From: Paraburkholderia sp. HP33-1
GTDB lineage: Bacteria > Pseudomonadota > Gammaproteobacteria > Burkholderiales > Burkholderiaceae
Length of the DNA: 64,000 nt
Assembly: GCF_021390595.1 (NCBI RefSeq)
Contig: NZ_JAJEJR010000002.1
Span: 1,426,001-1,490,000, forward strand
Direction of reading: 5' to 3'
The notes below the pieces were generated by a model. That model was not told the DNA's origin. It ran no database searches and was given only the letters and a program-made list of their open reading frames with translations. The position numbers and the translations under genes are program-made. This document shows, piece by piece, positions 27,209-36,567 of the stretch (positions within the stretch are counted from its first letter, which is position 1; each line of letters opens with the position of its first letter).

Positions 27209-28015
27209 TCAGGCGCCGAGCAAGGCTTTCCCGACCATTCCCAACGAAACGCAGACAAGTACGCCGGCAAAGCCGATCTGTACATGTCGCGCGGACAGAT
27301 GACGCGATGCGCCGCGCCCGACGACCATCCCGAGCGCTGTCGCGAGGCTGAACAGGATCGTTAGCGTCAGCGGTGGCAACACGCCGGCTCGTATCGCCGA
27401 GACGACGCCGCTGCTGCCGACGAGGGCGACGACCATCAGCGAAGTGGCAACGATGCCGTGCATCGACACATTCGTGAGCTTGCGCAACATCGGCACGATG
27501 ACGAAGCCGCCGCCCACCCCGAGTAGCCCCGTCATCAAGCCTGTCAGTGCGCCCGTCCCCGCGAGCGCGGCGCCCGAGGTCCAGGTCCACGCGAGACGTC
27601 CCGTGCGTGGATCCATCCGGCCTACGCAATATGGTGACGTCGTTTGCTCCGATGTCTTCTGGCCCATCGCCTGAGTGAGCAGACGAAGTGCGACGAGCAG
27701 CATCACCCCAGCAAAAAGCGCAACCAGCAACCGTTGCGGCAACTTGTGAGCCAGCTGTGCGCCCAGGGCAGTCACGGGCGCGCCAGCAATCGTCATGAGC
27801 AGCGCCGCACGATAGCGCACGAGTCCGCTGCGGAAGGCCTCGATGGCGCCGATCGCCGCACTTCCGGCAACAGCGATCAGCGCGACGGGCGACGCCTGCT
27901 GCATCGGCCAGCCCATCCCCACGACGAGTGCGGGTACTGCAAGAATGCCGCCGCCGGCGCCCGTCAGGCCCAATACAGCGCCGACGAGAATTCCAAGTAT
28001 CAGTGAAGTCAGCAT
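27209..28015 (-). CDS. TauE/SafE-family sulfite/organosulfonate exporter
   Basis: A 268-residue membrane protein with two TauE/SafE repeats. Each half starts with the glycine-rich hallmark: GAVLGLTGAGGGILAVPAL and LMTGLLGVGGGFVIVPML. It is the third gene (after persulfide dioxygenase and SQR) on the same strand, 81 bases after SQR. In sulfide-oxidation clusters such proteins export sulfite or thiosulfate made by the dioxygenase (family knowledge; direction inferred). Confidence 0.9.
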   Translation of the reverse strand: MLTSLILGILVGAVLGLTGAGGGILAVPALVVGMGWPMQQASPVALIAVAGSAAIGAIEAFRSGLVRYRAALLMTIAGAPVTALGAQLAHKLPQRLLVALFAGVMLLVALRLLTQAMGQKTSEQTTSPYCVGRMDPRTGRLAWTWTSGAALAGTGALTGLMTGLLGVGGGFVIVPMLRKLTNVSMHGIVATSLMVVALVGSSGVVSAIRAGVLPPLTLTILFSLATALGMVVGRGASRHLSARHVQIGFAGVLVCVSLGMVGKALLGA

Positions 28016-28096
28016 GAGTTGTTCGATGGGAGGAATGAGCCGCGACGCCGGCTGCGACCGGCGCTACACGGCACTATCGGGATGCTTGCGCCGTGC

Positions 28097-29764
28097 TCAG
28101 CCGACTATTTCCGGCTTTGCCAACCATTCGCGGCCCTTGAGCATCGCGCGCCAATAGAGCGGCGGCAGCATCCGCTCCTTCAGCAGCCACGCCAGTCGTG
28201 ACGGGCGTTTCCCATTGATGAGCCAGGACGGGAATGACGGTGCGACCTTGCCCCCATACAGAAACTCCGCGAGCACGATCTTGCCGCGCTCGACCGTGAG
28301 CGGGCATGAGCCATAGCCGTCGTAAGCGGCTTGCCCGCGCGTCCTTCCCATGCTCGCCAGCACGTTGTGCGCAACGACTGGGGCCTGCTTGCGCGCCGCC
28401 GCTGCCGTTTTCGCATTCGGCGCATTGATCACGTCGCCTAGCGCGAAGACGTCGGCGAAAGTCTTGTGGCGCAACGTCGTCTGATCGACGTCGACCCACC
28501 CAGCCTGATCGGCGAGCGGGCTCACTCGGATGAAGTCGGGCGCCTTTTGCGGCGGGACCACGTGGATCATGTCGAAGTCGCGGGTGACCGATTCGACCGT
28601 GCCGTCTTGCAGTACGCGTCGAAACGTGGCGAGCCTGGCGGGTCCATCGATCTCCGTGAGGTTGTAGCCGAAGTTCAGTCCAATGCTGTATCGCTCGACA
28701 TACTCCATCAATGCCGGGACGTAGTCGGAGACGCCGAACAGGACGGCGCCCGCGTTGAACATCTGCACCTCGATGTCTTGCAGCCGGCCTGATCGCTGCC
28801 AGTGATCGGACGACAGATACATGGCCTTTTGCGGCGCGCCCGCGCACTTGATGGGCATCGGGGGCTGCGTGAAGATGGCGCGGCCGTGCTTCATCTCGCG
28901 TACCAGTTGCCACGTATAAGGCGCAAGATCGTAGCGATAGTTGGACGTCACGCCATTACGCCCGAGCGTTTCCGCAAGACCGGCAATCGCCCCCCAATCG
29001 AGCTTGAGCCCGGGGCACACGATCAGTTTCCGATATCGGACGACCCGGCATCCTTCAAGAATCACCGCGTGATTGTCGGGTTCGAACGCGGCGACGCCTG
29101 CTTTGATCCAGTGAACGATTCGCGGCAGCACGGACGCCATCGCGCGCGCCGTCGTTTCCGGCCTGAATACGCCCCCGCCCACCATCGTCCAGCCAGGCTG
29201 ATAGTAGTGCGTGTCGGCGGGGTCGATTACCGCGATATCGAGCGTCGCGTCGCGCGCGAGAAGACTGGCGGCCGTGGCGAGGCCTGCGGCACCCGCGCCG
29301 ACGATGACGATGTCGTGGCTCGCCGCCGCGACTCTCACCGGCGCCTTGCCGCCGTTGGCAATGCGCGAAGTGATCGCACCCAGTTCATAGCCGGCCGCCT
29401 GCGCGGCGCCAAGAATTTCCGGCAGTGGTTTCGACGCTGCCTCGGAAAGCCCCCACAGCGTTGCAGCACGCATCCCCGTGCGGCAATAGGCCAGCACGGG
29501 CTTTTCGAGCTTGCGCATGAGTTCGCCGAATTTCGCAGCGTCGTCGTCGCTGACCTTGCCCGTTTCGACTGGCAGATACCAGGCCGCTAAACCCTGCTCG
29601 CGAGCGGCCGCCTCGATTTCAAGGAAGGTCGGCTGGTCGGGGCCTTCACCGTCGGGGCGATTGCAGATGATGGCGCGATACCCCGCCGCGCGAATGGCGG
29701 CCAGATCCTTCACTGCAATTTGCGGCGATACGGACAGGTCGTCCGTCAGTCTTCTGAATTCCAT
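28097..29764 (-). CDS. DUF442 (rhodanese-like phosphatase fold)-sulfide:quinone oxidoreductase fusion
   Basis: A 555-residue two-domain protein. Residues ~1-110 are a DUF442/beta-lactamase-hydrolase-like domain (RRLTDDLSVSPQI, active loop C94-R99 in YCRTGMRA). Residues ~150-555 are an FAD-dependent SQR: dinucleotide motif IVGAGAAGLATA (~154-165), redox cysteine in PPMPIKCAGAPQKAMYL, FAD-ribose motif FALGDVINAP and the C-terminal YDGYGSCPLT typical of type II SQR. It oxidises H2S to sulfane sulfur with electrons to quinone at the inner membrane. The ATG at 29764 has GGAGAAATGC before it; the longer reading to 29809 lacks this. Confidence 0.93.
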   Translation of the reverse strand: MEFRRLTDDLSVSPQIAVKDLAAIRAAGYRAIICNRPDGEGPDQPTFLEIEAAAREQGLAAWYLPVETGKVSDDDAAKFGELMRKLEKPVLAYCRTGMRAATLWGLSEAASKPLPEILGAAQAAGYELGAITSRIANGGKAPVRVAAASHDIVIVGAGAAGLATAASLLARDATLDIAVIDPADTHYYQPGWTMVGGGVFRPETTARAMASVLPRIVHWIKAGVAAFEPDNHAVILEGCRVVRYRKLIVCPGLKLDWGAIAGLAETLGRNGVTSNYRYDLAPYTWQLVREMKHGRAIFTQPPMPIKCAGAPQKAMYLSSDHWQRSGRLQDIEVQMFNAGAVLFGVSDYVPALMEYVERYSIGLNFGYNLTEIDGPARLATFRRVLQDGTVESVTRDFDMIHVVPPQKAPDFIRVSPLADQAGWVDVDQTTLRHKTFADVFALGDVINAPNAKTAAAARKQAPVVAHNVLASMGRTRGQAAYDGYGSCPLTVERGKIVLAEFLYGGKVAPSFPSWLINGKRPSRLAWLLKERMLPPLYWRAMLKGREWLAKPEIVG

Positions 29765-29805
29765 GCATTTCTCCACGAATATTTGTTCATCCGACGTGAC
29801 GACAC

Positions 29806-30690
29806 TCAAAGAGCGTTCAGCGGAATCTTGAGGTACGAGATGCCGTTTTCCTCGGCCTGCGGCATCTGCCCGGCTCGCATGTTGACCTGCACCGACGGCA
29901 GGATCAGCTGAGGCATGCCGAGCTTCGCATCACGCGCCGTGCGCATCGCGACGAATGCCTCTTCGCTCGTTCCGTCACGAACATGGACGTTGCGCTCGCG
30001 CTGCTCGGCAACCGTGCTGACGAATTGCACTTCACGCCCGCCTGGCTGATAGTCGTGGCACATATAGAGCTTCGTATCGGCAGACAGGCTCAGCACCTTG
30101 TTGATCGAGCGAAACAGCGCCCGCGCATCGCCGCCTGGAAAGTCGCAGCGCGCGGTACCGTAGTCGGGCATGAACAACGTGTCGCCCACGAAAGCCGCCG
30201 TCTCGTGGCCGTCGCTCACCACATAGGTCATGCAGGCGGGCGTGTGGCCTGGCGTGTGCATCGCGCGCAGGCTCAATCCGCCGATTTCCAGCACGTCGCC
30301 GTCGGTGAGCAGACGGTCGAACTGCTTGCCGTCGCGCTTGAAATCGAGCCCGACGTTGAAGAGCTTGCCGAAGACTTCCTGCACGCGCATCACCTCCGCG
30401 CCAATGGCAATCTGACCGCCGACTTTTTCCTTCAGATAAGGCGCGGCCGACAGGTGATCGGCGTGCACGTGCGTCTCGAGCAGCCAGCGCACGTTCAGAC
30501 CCAGTTCGTGAACGCGCGCAATCAGCTTGTCGGCGCATGCCGTGCGGGTGCGCCCGGACTTCTGATCGAAGTCCAGCACACTGTCGATCAAGGCACACTC
30601 GCCCGTGTCAGCGTCTCTTAGCAAATAGCTGATCGTGGACGTGTCCGGATCGAAAAAGCCCTCGATGATCATCGGGCTCGCAGTCGTCAT
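29806..30690 (-). CDS. pdo: Persulfide dioxygenase, ETHE1/Blh-type metallo-beta-lactamase fold
   Basis: A 294-residue MBL-fold protein that oxidises glutathione persulfide to sulfite plus glutathione with a mononuclear iron. The metal motif is HVHADH (H74, H76, D78, H79), followed by TPGHTPACMTYVV and GDTLFMPDYGTARCDFPGG, all diagnostic of the DUF442-linked PDO2/Blh group. AAGGAG overlaps the first ATG (30696), so the second ATG at 30690 with six-base spacing is chosen. It is first in the operon with SQR and the exporter and is divergent from the sigma54 activator. Confidence 0.94.
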   Translation of the reverse strand: MTTASPMIIEGFFDPDTSTISYLLRDADTGECALIDSVLDFDQKSGRTRTACADKLIARVHELGLNVRWLLETHVHADHLSAAPYLKEKVGGQIAIGAEVMRVQEVFGKLFNVGLDFKRDGKQFDRLLTDGDVLEIGGLSLRAMHTPGHTPACMTYVVSDGHETAAFVGDTLFMPDYGTARCDFPGGDARALFRSINKVLSLSADTKLYMCHDYQPGGREVQFVSTVAEQRERNVHVRDGTSEEAFVAMRTARDAKLGMPQLILPSVQVNMRAGQMPQAEENGISYLKIPLNAL

Positions 30691-30731
30691 CGCCATCTCC
30701 TTGCTCTATATCAATTTGTCGCGGGCTCTTA

Positions 30732-30747
30732 TACAAGCTTCGTGCCA
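30732..30747 (-). promoter_or_regulatory. Sigma54 (-24/-12) promoter for pdo-sqr operon
   Basis: Read on the minus strand the sequence is TGGCACG-AAGC-TTGTA, against the consensus TGGCACG-N4-TTGCA: a perfect -24 box, correct spacing and one mismatch in the -12 box. It lies about 42 bases upstream of the pdo start, directed at pdo. The divergent gene encodes a sigma54 activator, which makes the assignment strong. Confidence 0.75.
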
Positions 30748-30853
30748 CCCGCGGTTACGGCGGCTGGCGGCCCGCAAGTCAATTGATGCAAAAGGATATT
30801 TTTCGATCTTCGTTTGGCGTGACTGACAACGATACGTGCGGTTCAGGGCTGAC

Positions 30854-30899
30854 ACTGCCAGATCTGGCAGTGATGTGGCAGAATTGGCAGAGTTGGCAG
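30854..30899. repeat. Activator-binding array: inverted repeat plus TGGCAG direct repeats
   Basis: A perfect 18-base palindrome, ACTGCCAGATCTGGCAGT (30854-30871), is followed by three further TGGCAG units at 30876, 30885 and 30894; the last two spacings are 9 bases. It lies ~110 bases upstream of the pdo sigma54 promoter, the usual place for enhancer sites of NtrC-type activators. It is probably the binding site of the adjacent FisR-like protein. Confidence 0.65.
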
Positions 30900-30908
30900 A
30901 GGCTTTGC
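30894..30908 (+). promoter_or_regulatory. Possible sigma54 promoter toward the activator gene
   Basis: The last TGGCAG repeat is also the -24 part of TGGCAGA-GGCT-TTGC, a fair sigma54 promoter match 37 bases before the activator start. If functional, the activator would regulate itself and its own site would overlap the polymerase site. The match may be a by-product of the repeat array. Confidence 0.35.
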
Positions 30909-30945
30909 GGCCGGCTTTGGTGAACCATCTTTCGAAAGCTGCGGC

Positions 30946-32346
30946 ATGAAATCGCACATCCCCATTATTGAAATGAACGCCTTGCCGACGGTCCCGGCTG
31001 ACGAGCGGGCGCCGGACATTGGCGCGCTCATCTCATACCTCGAGCACGAACCTCAGCCTATGATCGTGCTCGATCCGCAATACCGGATTCTTGCGGCCAA
31101 CACCGCGTACCAGCGCCAGTTCGGCGTTACCGGTGAACCATACATCGGCCACAAGTGCTATCAGATCTCACATCACTACGACGTGCCCTGTGACCAGGCC
31201 GGAGAGCACTGTCCGATGAAGCGCGCTCTGGAGCAGCGCGGCCCGGATCGCGTGCTTCACATTCACTACACACCGCGCGGCCCCGAGCATGTTGATGTCG
31301 AACTGCGGCCAATATTCGGTGCGCAGCATGCCGTCATTGCATACGTCGAGCGCCTCGTGACAGTTCGCAGTGCGTCGGCCAAACCGAGCGAAGAAGGGCT
31401 GGTCGGACGGTCGGCCGCTTTCAATCACGCGATCTCGGCGCTGCATCGCGTCGCGCCGTCGAAGTTGCCGGTGCTGCTGCTGGGCGAATCCGGGACGGGC
31501 AAGGAACTCTTCGCCACCGCACTACACGAGGCGAGCCCGCGCGCGCAGAGTCCCTTTGTCGTCGTCGATTGCTCCGGCATCACGGAGTCGTTGTTCGAGA
31601 GCGAGTTCTTCGGCTACGAGAAAGGCGCGTTTACGGGTGCCATGACGAGAAAGCCCGGGCTTCTGGAGACGGCGCAGGGCGGTACGCTGTTCCTGGATGA
31701 AATCGGTGACGTGCCGTTATCGATGCAGGTGAAGCTCTTACGCCTCATCGAGACGGGCACGTTTCGCCGGGTAGGCGGCACTGAGACATTGCACGCCGAC
31801 TTTCGTCTGGTTGCGGCAACGCATAAGCCTTTGCTCGAAATGACGCGTGATGGGCGATTCCGGGAGGACCTGTATTACCGGATCAGTGCGTTCCCGATCT
31901 CTCTGCCGCCATTGCGCGAGCGGCGTGACGACATCGCGCTTCTCGTCGACTCGATTCTCCAGCGCATCGGCAACGCGGGTGCTGCGGGCGCCCGCGCGTC
32001 AGGCCACAAGTTCAGGGCCAGTCCCGATACCCTTGCGAGACTGGAAGCTTATGCATGGCCGGGCAATATTCGTGAAATGCGCAACGTGCTCGAGCGCGCA
32101 TGTCTTCTTTCCGATGACGCTGTGATCCGCCCCGAGCATTTGCCGGAATACATACGGGACGCCGCTACGGAACGTGCAGGCATTGTCGGGCGGTCCTCGC
32201 CGGCGCGCTCTTCGCCTTCCCTGTCCGATGAAGAACTGATGGACTTCGTGAAAGCGTTCCCCGGCACGCGTAAAGCACTCGCGTCACATCTTGGGTGGAG
32301 CGAGCGGACGCTCTATCGCCGGCTGAAGGCGCTCGGCTTAAGCTAG
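30946..32346 (+). CDS. fisR: FisR-like sigma54-dependent sulfane-sulfur sensor/activator
   Basis: A 466-residue enhancer-binding protein. Residues ~25-130 form a PAS-like sensor with cysteines C71, C82 and C89; the 11- and 7-residue spacing equals that of the three sulfane-sulfur-reactive cysteines reported in Cupriavidus FisR. Residues ~150-390 are the AAA+ domain: Walker A GESGTGKE, the sigma54-contact loop GAFTGA, Walker B LFLDEIGD and [12 protein letters not shown]-terminal Fis-type helix-turn-helix ([19 protein letters not shown]) binds DNA. It is divergent from pdo-sqr and should activate that operon from the repeat array in between. Confidence 0.92.
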   Translation: MKSHIPIIEMNALPTVPADERAPDIGALISYLEHEPQPMIVLDPQYRILAANTAYQRQFGVTGEPYIGHKCYQISHHYDVPCDQAGEHCPMKRALEQRGPDRVLHIHYTPRGPEHVDVELRPIFGAQHAVIAYVERLVTVRSASAKPSEEGLVGRSAAFNHAISALHRVAPSKLPVLLLGESGTGKELFATALHEASPRAQSPFVVVDCSGITESLFESEFFGYEKGAFTGAMTRKPGLLETAQGGTLFLDEIGDVPLSMQVKLLRLIETGTFRRVGGTETLHADFRLVAATHKPLLEMTRDGRFREDLYYRISAFPISLPPLRERRDDIALLVDSILQRIGNAGAAGARASGHKFRASPDTLARLEAYAWPGNIREMRNVLERACLLSDDAVIRPEHLPEYIRDAATERAGIVGRSSPARSSPSLSDEELMDFVKAFPGTRKALASHLGWSERTLYRRLKALGLS

Positions 32347-32465
32347 TTCGGCCGCTTTTGAGCGTGACCGTGAGATGTATGTGCGCTAAAGCACCCTTGA
32401 GAAGGGGTAGCGAGAATACGCTGAGGGTCCAAAGCCGGAGGTCGTCGCGAATAACGGAGAACGAA

Positions 32466-34145
32466 ATGTCACACTTGCCATGGCTTTCGCAATATCCGGC
32501 CGGAGTTGCGGCGGACATCGACCTCGCGGATTACCCCTCGATGGCGGCCCTCCTGGAGCGGGCCGTCGCCCGCTTCGGCAACCAGATCGCCTTTCACCAG
32601 TTCGGAGTGGATCTCACCTACCGCCAACTGGATGAGAACTCCACCCGCCTCGCCGCCTATTTCCAGAAAAACCTTGGGCTGAACCCCGGTGACCGCATCG
32701 CGCTGATGTTGCCGAACTCCCTGCAACACCCGATCGCGCTGTTTGCCGCACTCCGGGCCGGGCTGACCGTGGTCAACGTCAACCCACTCTACACCGCGCC
32801 GGAACTGGCGAATCTGATCAAGGATTCCGGCGCGCGTGCGATCGTGGTCATGGAGATTTCCGCGGCCACCGTCGAGAAGGCGCTCGCCCACGTCCCCATT
32901 GAGCACGTTATCGTCGCGCGCGTGGCGGAGATGCAGAACTTCCCGAAATCGATCCTTGTCGACTACGTCGTTCGGAAAAAGAAAAAACTTGTACCGGACT
33001 GGACGATCGCCAAAGCGATCGCTTTCAGAACCGCGATGACCGCACGTCCGGCGACGGACTTCACCAAGCCGCCACTGAACCGCGAGACCAGAGCGTTCCT
33101 GCAATACACCGGCGGCACTACCGGCGAACCCAAAGCGGCCGTGTTGACGCATGGCAACGTACTCGCGGATGTGTTGATGTTTGCGGACTGGATCAAGCCG
33201 GCGTTGGGGGCGAGCGGCGAAATCACGCTCATCGCGCTGCCCCTGTACCACGTGGCAGGCCTCGTGTGCCAATGCCTCGTCTTTCTCCATTTGGGCGCTC
33301 GCTGCGTTCTGGTGATGAACCCTCGCGACATTCCCGCCCTCGTGAAGGATTTTGCAACGCACCGGCCAACCGTGGTTGGCGGCCTTAACACGCTATTTAC
33401 AGCGCTGATGAACAACGAGGACTTCGGCGCACTCGATTTCTCGGCATTGCACTGCACCTTCGCGGGCGGTACCGCGACCCAGCCGGCGGTTGCCGAGCGC
33501 TGGCAGAAACTCACTGGTAGACCGGTGCTGGAAGTCTACGGGCTGTCGGAAGCCGCCGGCGCGGTGACGGCCAATCCCGTGACGCTCACTGCCTTTGAAG
33601 GGACGATCGGCGTGCCGCTGCCTTCCATGCGTATTGAAATCCGCGATGAAAGCGGCGCGACCGTACGCAACGGCATGCCGGGCGAAATCTGCGTCGCGGG
33701 GCCCGTCGTCATGCAAGGCTACTTCAACCGGCCGGAGGAAACCGCGCATGTGATCGGTACGGACGGATTTTTCGCGACCGGCGATGTTGGGATCATGGAT
33801 GACCGCGGCGTGATCAGGATTGTTGACCGCAAGAAGGACATGATTCTGGTCTCCGGTTTCAACGTCTACCCGAATGAGGTCGAGGGCGTGCTGTTCCGGC
33901 ATCCTGGGATTCTGGAGATCGCGGTGGTTGGCGTGGCGGATTCACAATCCGGCGAGACGCCCGTCGCCTTCGTGGTGAAAAAGGAACCGGAGCTGACCGA
34001 GGCGGACGTGATCGAGTTTGCGCGGACGAGCCTCGCCGCTTACAAAGTGCCGAAGCGGGTGGTCTTCGTGAACGATCTGCCGAAAACGCCGGTCGGCAAA
34101 GTGCTGCGGCGACAATTGCGGGACCGGCTGGCAAATCGAATCTGA
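32466..34145 (+). CDS. Long-chain fatty-acid/acyl-CoA ligase (FadD-like)
   Basis: A 559-residue adenylate-forming enzyme. The P-loop-like AMP motif is LQYTGGTTGEPKAA (~residues 213-226), the A5 motif EVYGLSEAAGA, A7 FFATGDVGIMDDRG, A8 RKKDMILVSGFNVYPNEVE and the catalytic lysine in PKTPVGKVLRRQL. It activates carboxylic acids, probably fatty acids, to acyl-CoA. The ATG at 32466 has GGAGAACGAA immediately upstream. It stands alone, 119 bases after the activator gene. Confidence 0.93.
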   Translation: MSHLPWLSQYPAGVAADIDLADYPSMAALLERAVARFGNQIAFHQFGVDLTYRQLDENSTRLAAYFQKNLGLNPGDRIALMLPNSLQHPIALFAALRAGLTVVNVNPLYTAPELANLIKDSGARAIVVMEISAATVEKALAHVPIEHVIVARVAEMQNFPKSILVDYVVRKKKKLVPDWTIAKAIAFRTAMTARPATDFTKPPLNRETRAFLQYTGGTTGEPKAAVLTHGNVLADVLMFADWIKPALGASGEITLIALPLYHVAGLVCQCLVFLHLGARCVLVMNPRDIPALVKDFATHRPTVVGGLNTLFTALMNNEDFGALDFSALHCTFAGGTATQPAVAERWQKLTGRPVLEVYGLSEAAGAVTANPVTLTAFEGTIGVPLPSMRIEIRDESGATVRNGMPGEICVAGPVVMQGYFNRPEETAHVIGTDGFFATGDVGIMDDRGVIRIVDRKKDMILVSGFNVYPNEVEGVLFRHPGILEIAVVGVADSQSGETPVAFVVKKEPELTEADVIEFARTSLAAYKVPKRVVFVNDLPKTPVGKVLRRQLRDRLANRI

Positions 34146-34394
34146 CACCGTGCACCCACGTGGGATGGCCGAAATGATGCTGTATGGAACGGTTGGATCC
34201 GCACTTCTCTGGACGTAAGTATCCGGAAGGAAAGGAATGCGGTTAGCGCCGAAGTTCTGAAATAGCTTCAAGCGCAACAATTCGCGAGCTGGGTGTGGTT
34301 CGCAATTCGAGTAAGTTTCAGTTTTGGAACAGCCCCCCAGTCTTTGCCGTCGTTCGACTCTGCCAATACTCACTACGTGTATGGAGCAAACAAA

Positions 34395-34811
34395 TTGAAA
34401 ACGACTTCCTTTCTGGCTTTCGCCATTGTCGCCTTCGGCTCGGCTTTTTGCCTGCCGTGTGCGGCACAAGAGCCGGGAACCGTCAAGCCTCAAATACTTC
34501 TTCAACAAATTGTCGAAGGCATGCCGAGGGGGGAAAAACAGGAACTTCGCGTTTTGACAGCGACTTTCAAACCTGGCGATAAAACCGTTTTTCACACGCA
34601 CAGGTTTCCGGTGACTGTCTATGTGCTGGAGGGTGCCTTCACTTTGGAGATGGAAGACAGGCCCCCCGTCACCGTTGCTCAAGGTCAGGCAATGGTGGAA
34701 CCGCCGCACGTGAAGATGACCGGCTATAACCGCAGCGATAGCGATTCCCTCCGTGTCGTTGTCTTTTACACCAGCGACCCGGACACGCCTTTTCTCGATC
34801 CATTGCATTGA
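34395..34811 (+). CDS. Exported cupin-domain protein
   Basis: A 138-residue protein. A TTG start is proposed because GGAG lies eight bases upstream and the reading then opens with a signal peptide (KTTSFLAFAIVAFGSAF, cleaved near CAAQ). The mature part is a single cupin: GDKTVFHTHRFPVTVYVLEG (metal-ligand histidines) and a second motif around PPHVKMTGYN. Similar small periplasmic cupins accompany hydrolases; role unknown. Its stop overlaps the start of the hydrolase remnant that follows. Confidence 0.72.
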   Translation: MKTTSFLAFAIVAFGSAFCLPCAAQEPGTVKPQILLQQIVEGMPRGEKQELRVLTATFKPGDKTVFHTHRFPVTVYVLEGAFTLEMEDRPPVTVAQGQAMVEPPHVKMTGYNRSDSDSLRVVVFYTSDPDTPFLDPLH

Positions 34812-35080
34812 TGTCCTGCGATCAGGCGTACTACGAGCCCCTCATCGGCACGCGGCAGCGCGTCGCCTGCGGCACCTTCGAGACGGCTGACTTCCAACGC
34901 CAGAGCCGAGACTTCGCTGCTGCGGTTCAAGCCGCAGGCAAGCCGGTACAAATCATTGAAACACCCAACTACGCTCATTTCGAAATGGTTGAATCGCTGT
35001 GCAATCCGTATGGCCCGAACGGCCGATCAGCGCGTAATCTCGGATACCTAAACATTCCCGCAGAGATGTTTGCTGGATAA
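34808..35080 (+). pseudogene. C-terminal remnant of an alpha/beta hydrolase
   Basis: An open frame of 90 codons whose product resembles only the last third of esterase/kynurenine formamidase-type alpha/beta hydrolases: the segment VACGTFETADFQRQSRDFAA and the end region with the family's catalytic-histidine position (NYAHFEMVESL). The nucleophile elbow and the rest of the fold are missing. Because it begins exactly at the cupin stop, it looks like a deletion remnant rather than a functional short protein. Confidence 0.6.
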
Positions 35081-35193
35081 CACATAATCCGCGCACCTTG
35101 ATATGGCGTCGCCAGGTATTGCCGGTCGGAACTGAAAGAAATGTCGGCGAAGCGACTCGCTGCGAGAGATGAAAAATACCGATGGAGACCGGA

Positions 35194-36399
35194 ATGCACA
35201 AGACCGCACTCTCTTCATGCTGCCTTGCGGCGGCGATCACGATAGGGTTTTCTCCTGATGCTGCGCTGGCCGATAGCGGTCCGGTGAAAATTGGCTTTAT
35301 TACGGACTTCTCCGGCCTTTATTCCGAAGGCGACGGACAAGGCGGCCTCGAAGCCATCCGTATGGCGATCGCCGATTTTGGCGGCAAGGTGAATGGACAG
35401 CCAATCGAAGTGGTCTATGCAGACCACCAGAACAAGGCGGACATTGCAGCGTCGCGTGCCCGTGAATGGATCGACACCGACGGCGTCGATGTGATCATCG
35501 GTGGGACGAACTCAGCGACCGCGCTCTCGACCAACCAGGTTACTGCAGATAAAAGAATCCCCTACATCAACGTAGGCGCAGGTGTGGATACGCTGACCAA
35601 CGAGCAATGCACACCATACACCGTCCACTACGCGTATGACACGGTGGCGCTCGCGAAGGGCACGGGAGCGGCCGTGACGAAGCAAGGTGGCAAGACGTGG
35701 TACTTCCTCACAGCTGACTATGCGTTCGGCAAGTCACTGGAAACGACGACATCGGAGGTTGTCAGGGCGAATGGCGGCCAGGTGCTCGGTGCCGTCCGGC
35801 ATCCGCTATCGGCGGCTGATTTCGCATCTTTCCTGTTGCAGGCCGCAGACTCAAAAGCGCAGGTGCTAGGCCTTGCCGACGCCGGAGGAGATGCGGTCAA
35901 CGCGATCAAGGCCGCAAGGGAATTTGGCGTCACGAAGACTATGAAGATCACGGCGCTGCTGCTCTTCATCGGCGACGTTAAGAACCTCGGTCTGGAGACC
36001 GCGCAGGGCCTAGTATTGACCGATAGCTGGTACTGGAACAAGGATGCGGCAACGCGCGAATGGTCGCAACGCTTCTTCGACAAGATGAAGAGGATGCCAT
36101 CGAGCCTTCAGGCCGCTGACTATTCCGCGGCGTCGACTTATCTCAAGGCAGTGAGCGCGGCTGGTTCGACCGATAGTGACAAAGTCATGTCGCAGTTGCG
36201 CAGGATGCATATCGACGACTTCTACGCAAAGGGTTATATCCGTCAGGACGGCAGCATGATCCACGATATGCTCCTGATGCAGGTGAAAACGCCAGCTGAA
36301 TCGAAGGAACCGTGGGACTACTACAAGATCATTGCGACCATTCCTGGCGAAAAGGCGTTCGACACCAAAGCTGAAACGCGCTGTCCCTTGTGGAAGTAG
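35194..36399 (+). CDS. Branched-chain amino-acid-type ABC substrate-binding protein
   Basis: A 401-residue periplasmic binding protein of the LivJ/Peripla_BP_6 family. Signal peptide ends near ALADS; the mature start VKIGFITDFSGLYSEGDGQG is typical, as are SRAREWIDTDGVDVIIGGTNS and the later TADYAFGKSLE. The ATG at 35194 has GGAGACCGGA just before it. No permease or ATPase genes are nearby, so it is an orphan binding protein, perhaps feeding a transporter encoded elsewhere; aromatic or C4-type ligands occur in the family. Confidence 0.9.
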   Translation: MHKTALSSCCLAAAITIGFSPDAALADSGPVKIGFITDFSGLYSEGDGQGGLEAIRMAIADFGGKVNGQPIEVVYADHQNKADIAASRAREWIDTDGVDVIIGGTNSATALSTNQVTADKRIPYINVGAGVDTLTNEQCTPYTVHYAYDTVALAKGTGAAVTKQGGKTWYFLTADYAFGKSLETTTSEVVRANGGQVLGAVRHPLSAADFASFLLQAADSKAQVLGLADAGGDAVNAIKAAREFGVTKTMKITALLLFIGDVKNLGLETAQGLVLTDSWYWNKDAATREWSQRFFDKMKRMPSSLQAADYSAASTYLKAVSAAGSTDSDKVMSQLRRMHIDDFYAKGYIRQDGSMIHDMLLMQVKTPAESKEPWDYYKIIATIPGEKAFDTKAETRCPLWK

Positions 36400-36567
36400 C
36401 AGGAACGTAGATCATCGTATCCGCCTCCTAGGTCGCGACGGCCATGCAGCAGTCGTCGCAAGCGAGTGGCACGATCGCTGCCCGACGCAACGTGTGCCGC
36501 AGCGAAGGCCGACAAACGCTTTGAAGCACCGCCGCTGCTGCGTTCGTTTGAAGTCAGGGAGCCTGAA

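Noticed and set aside
34146..34170. CCCACGTGGG palindrome just after the acyl-CoA ligase gene
   Set aside because: A loop-less ten-base palindrome without a T-run or nearby promoter; too short to call a terminator or an operator.
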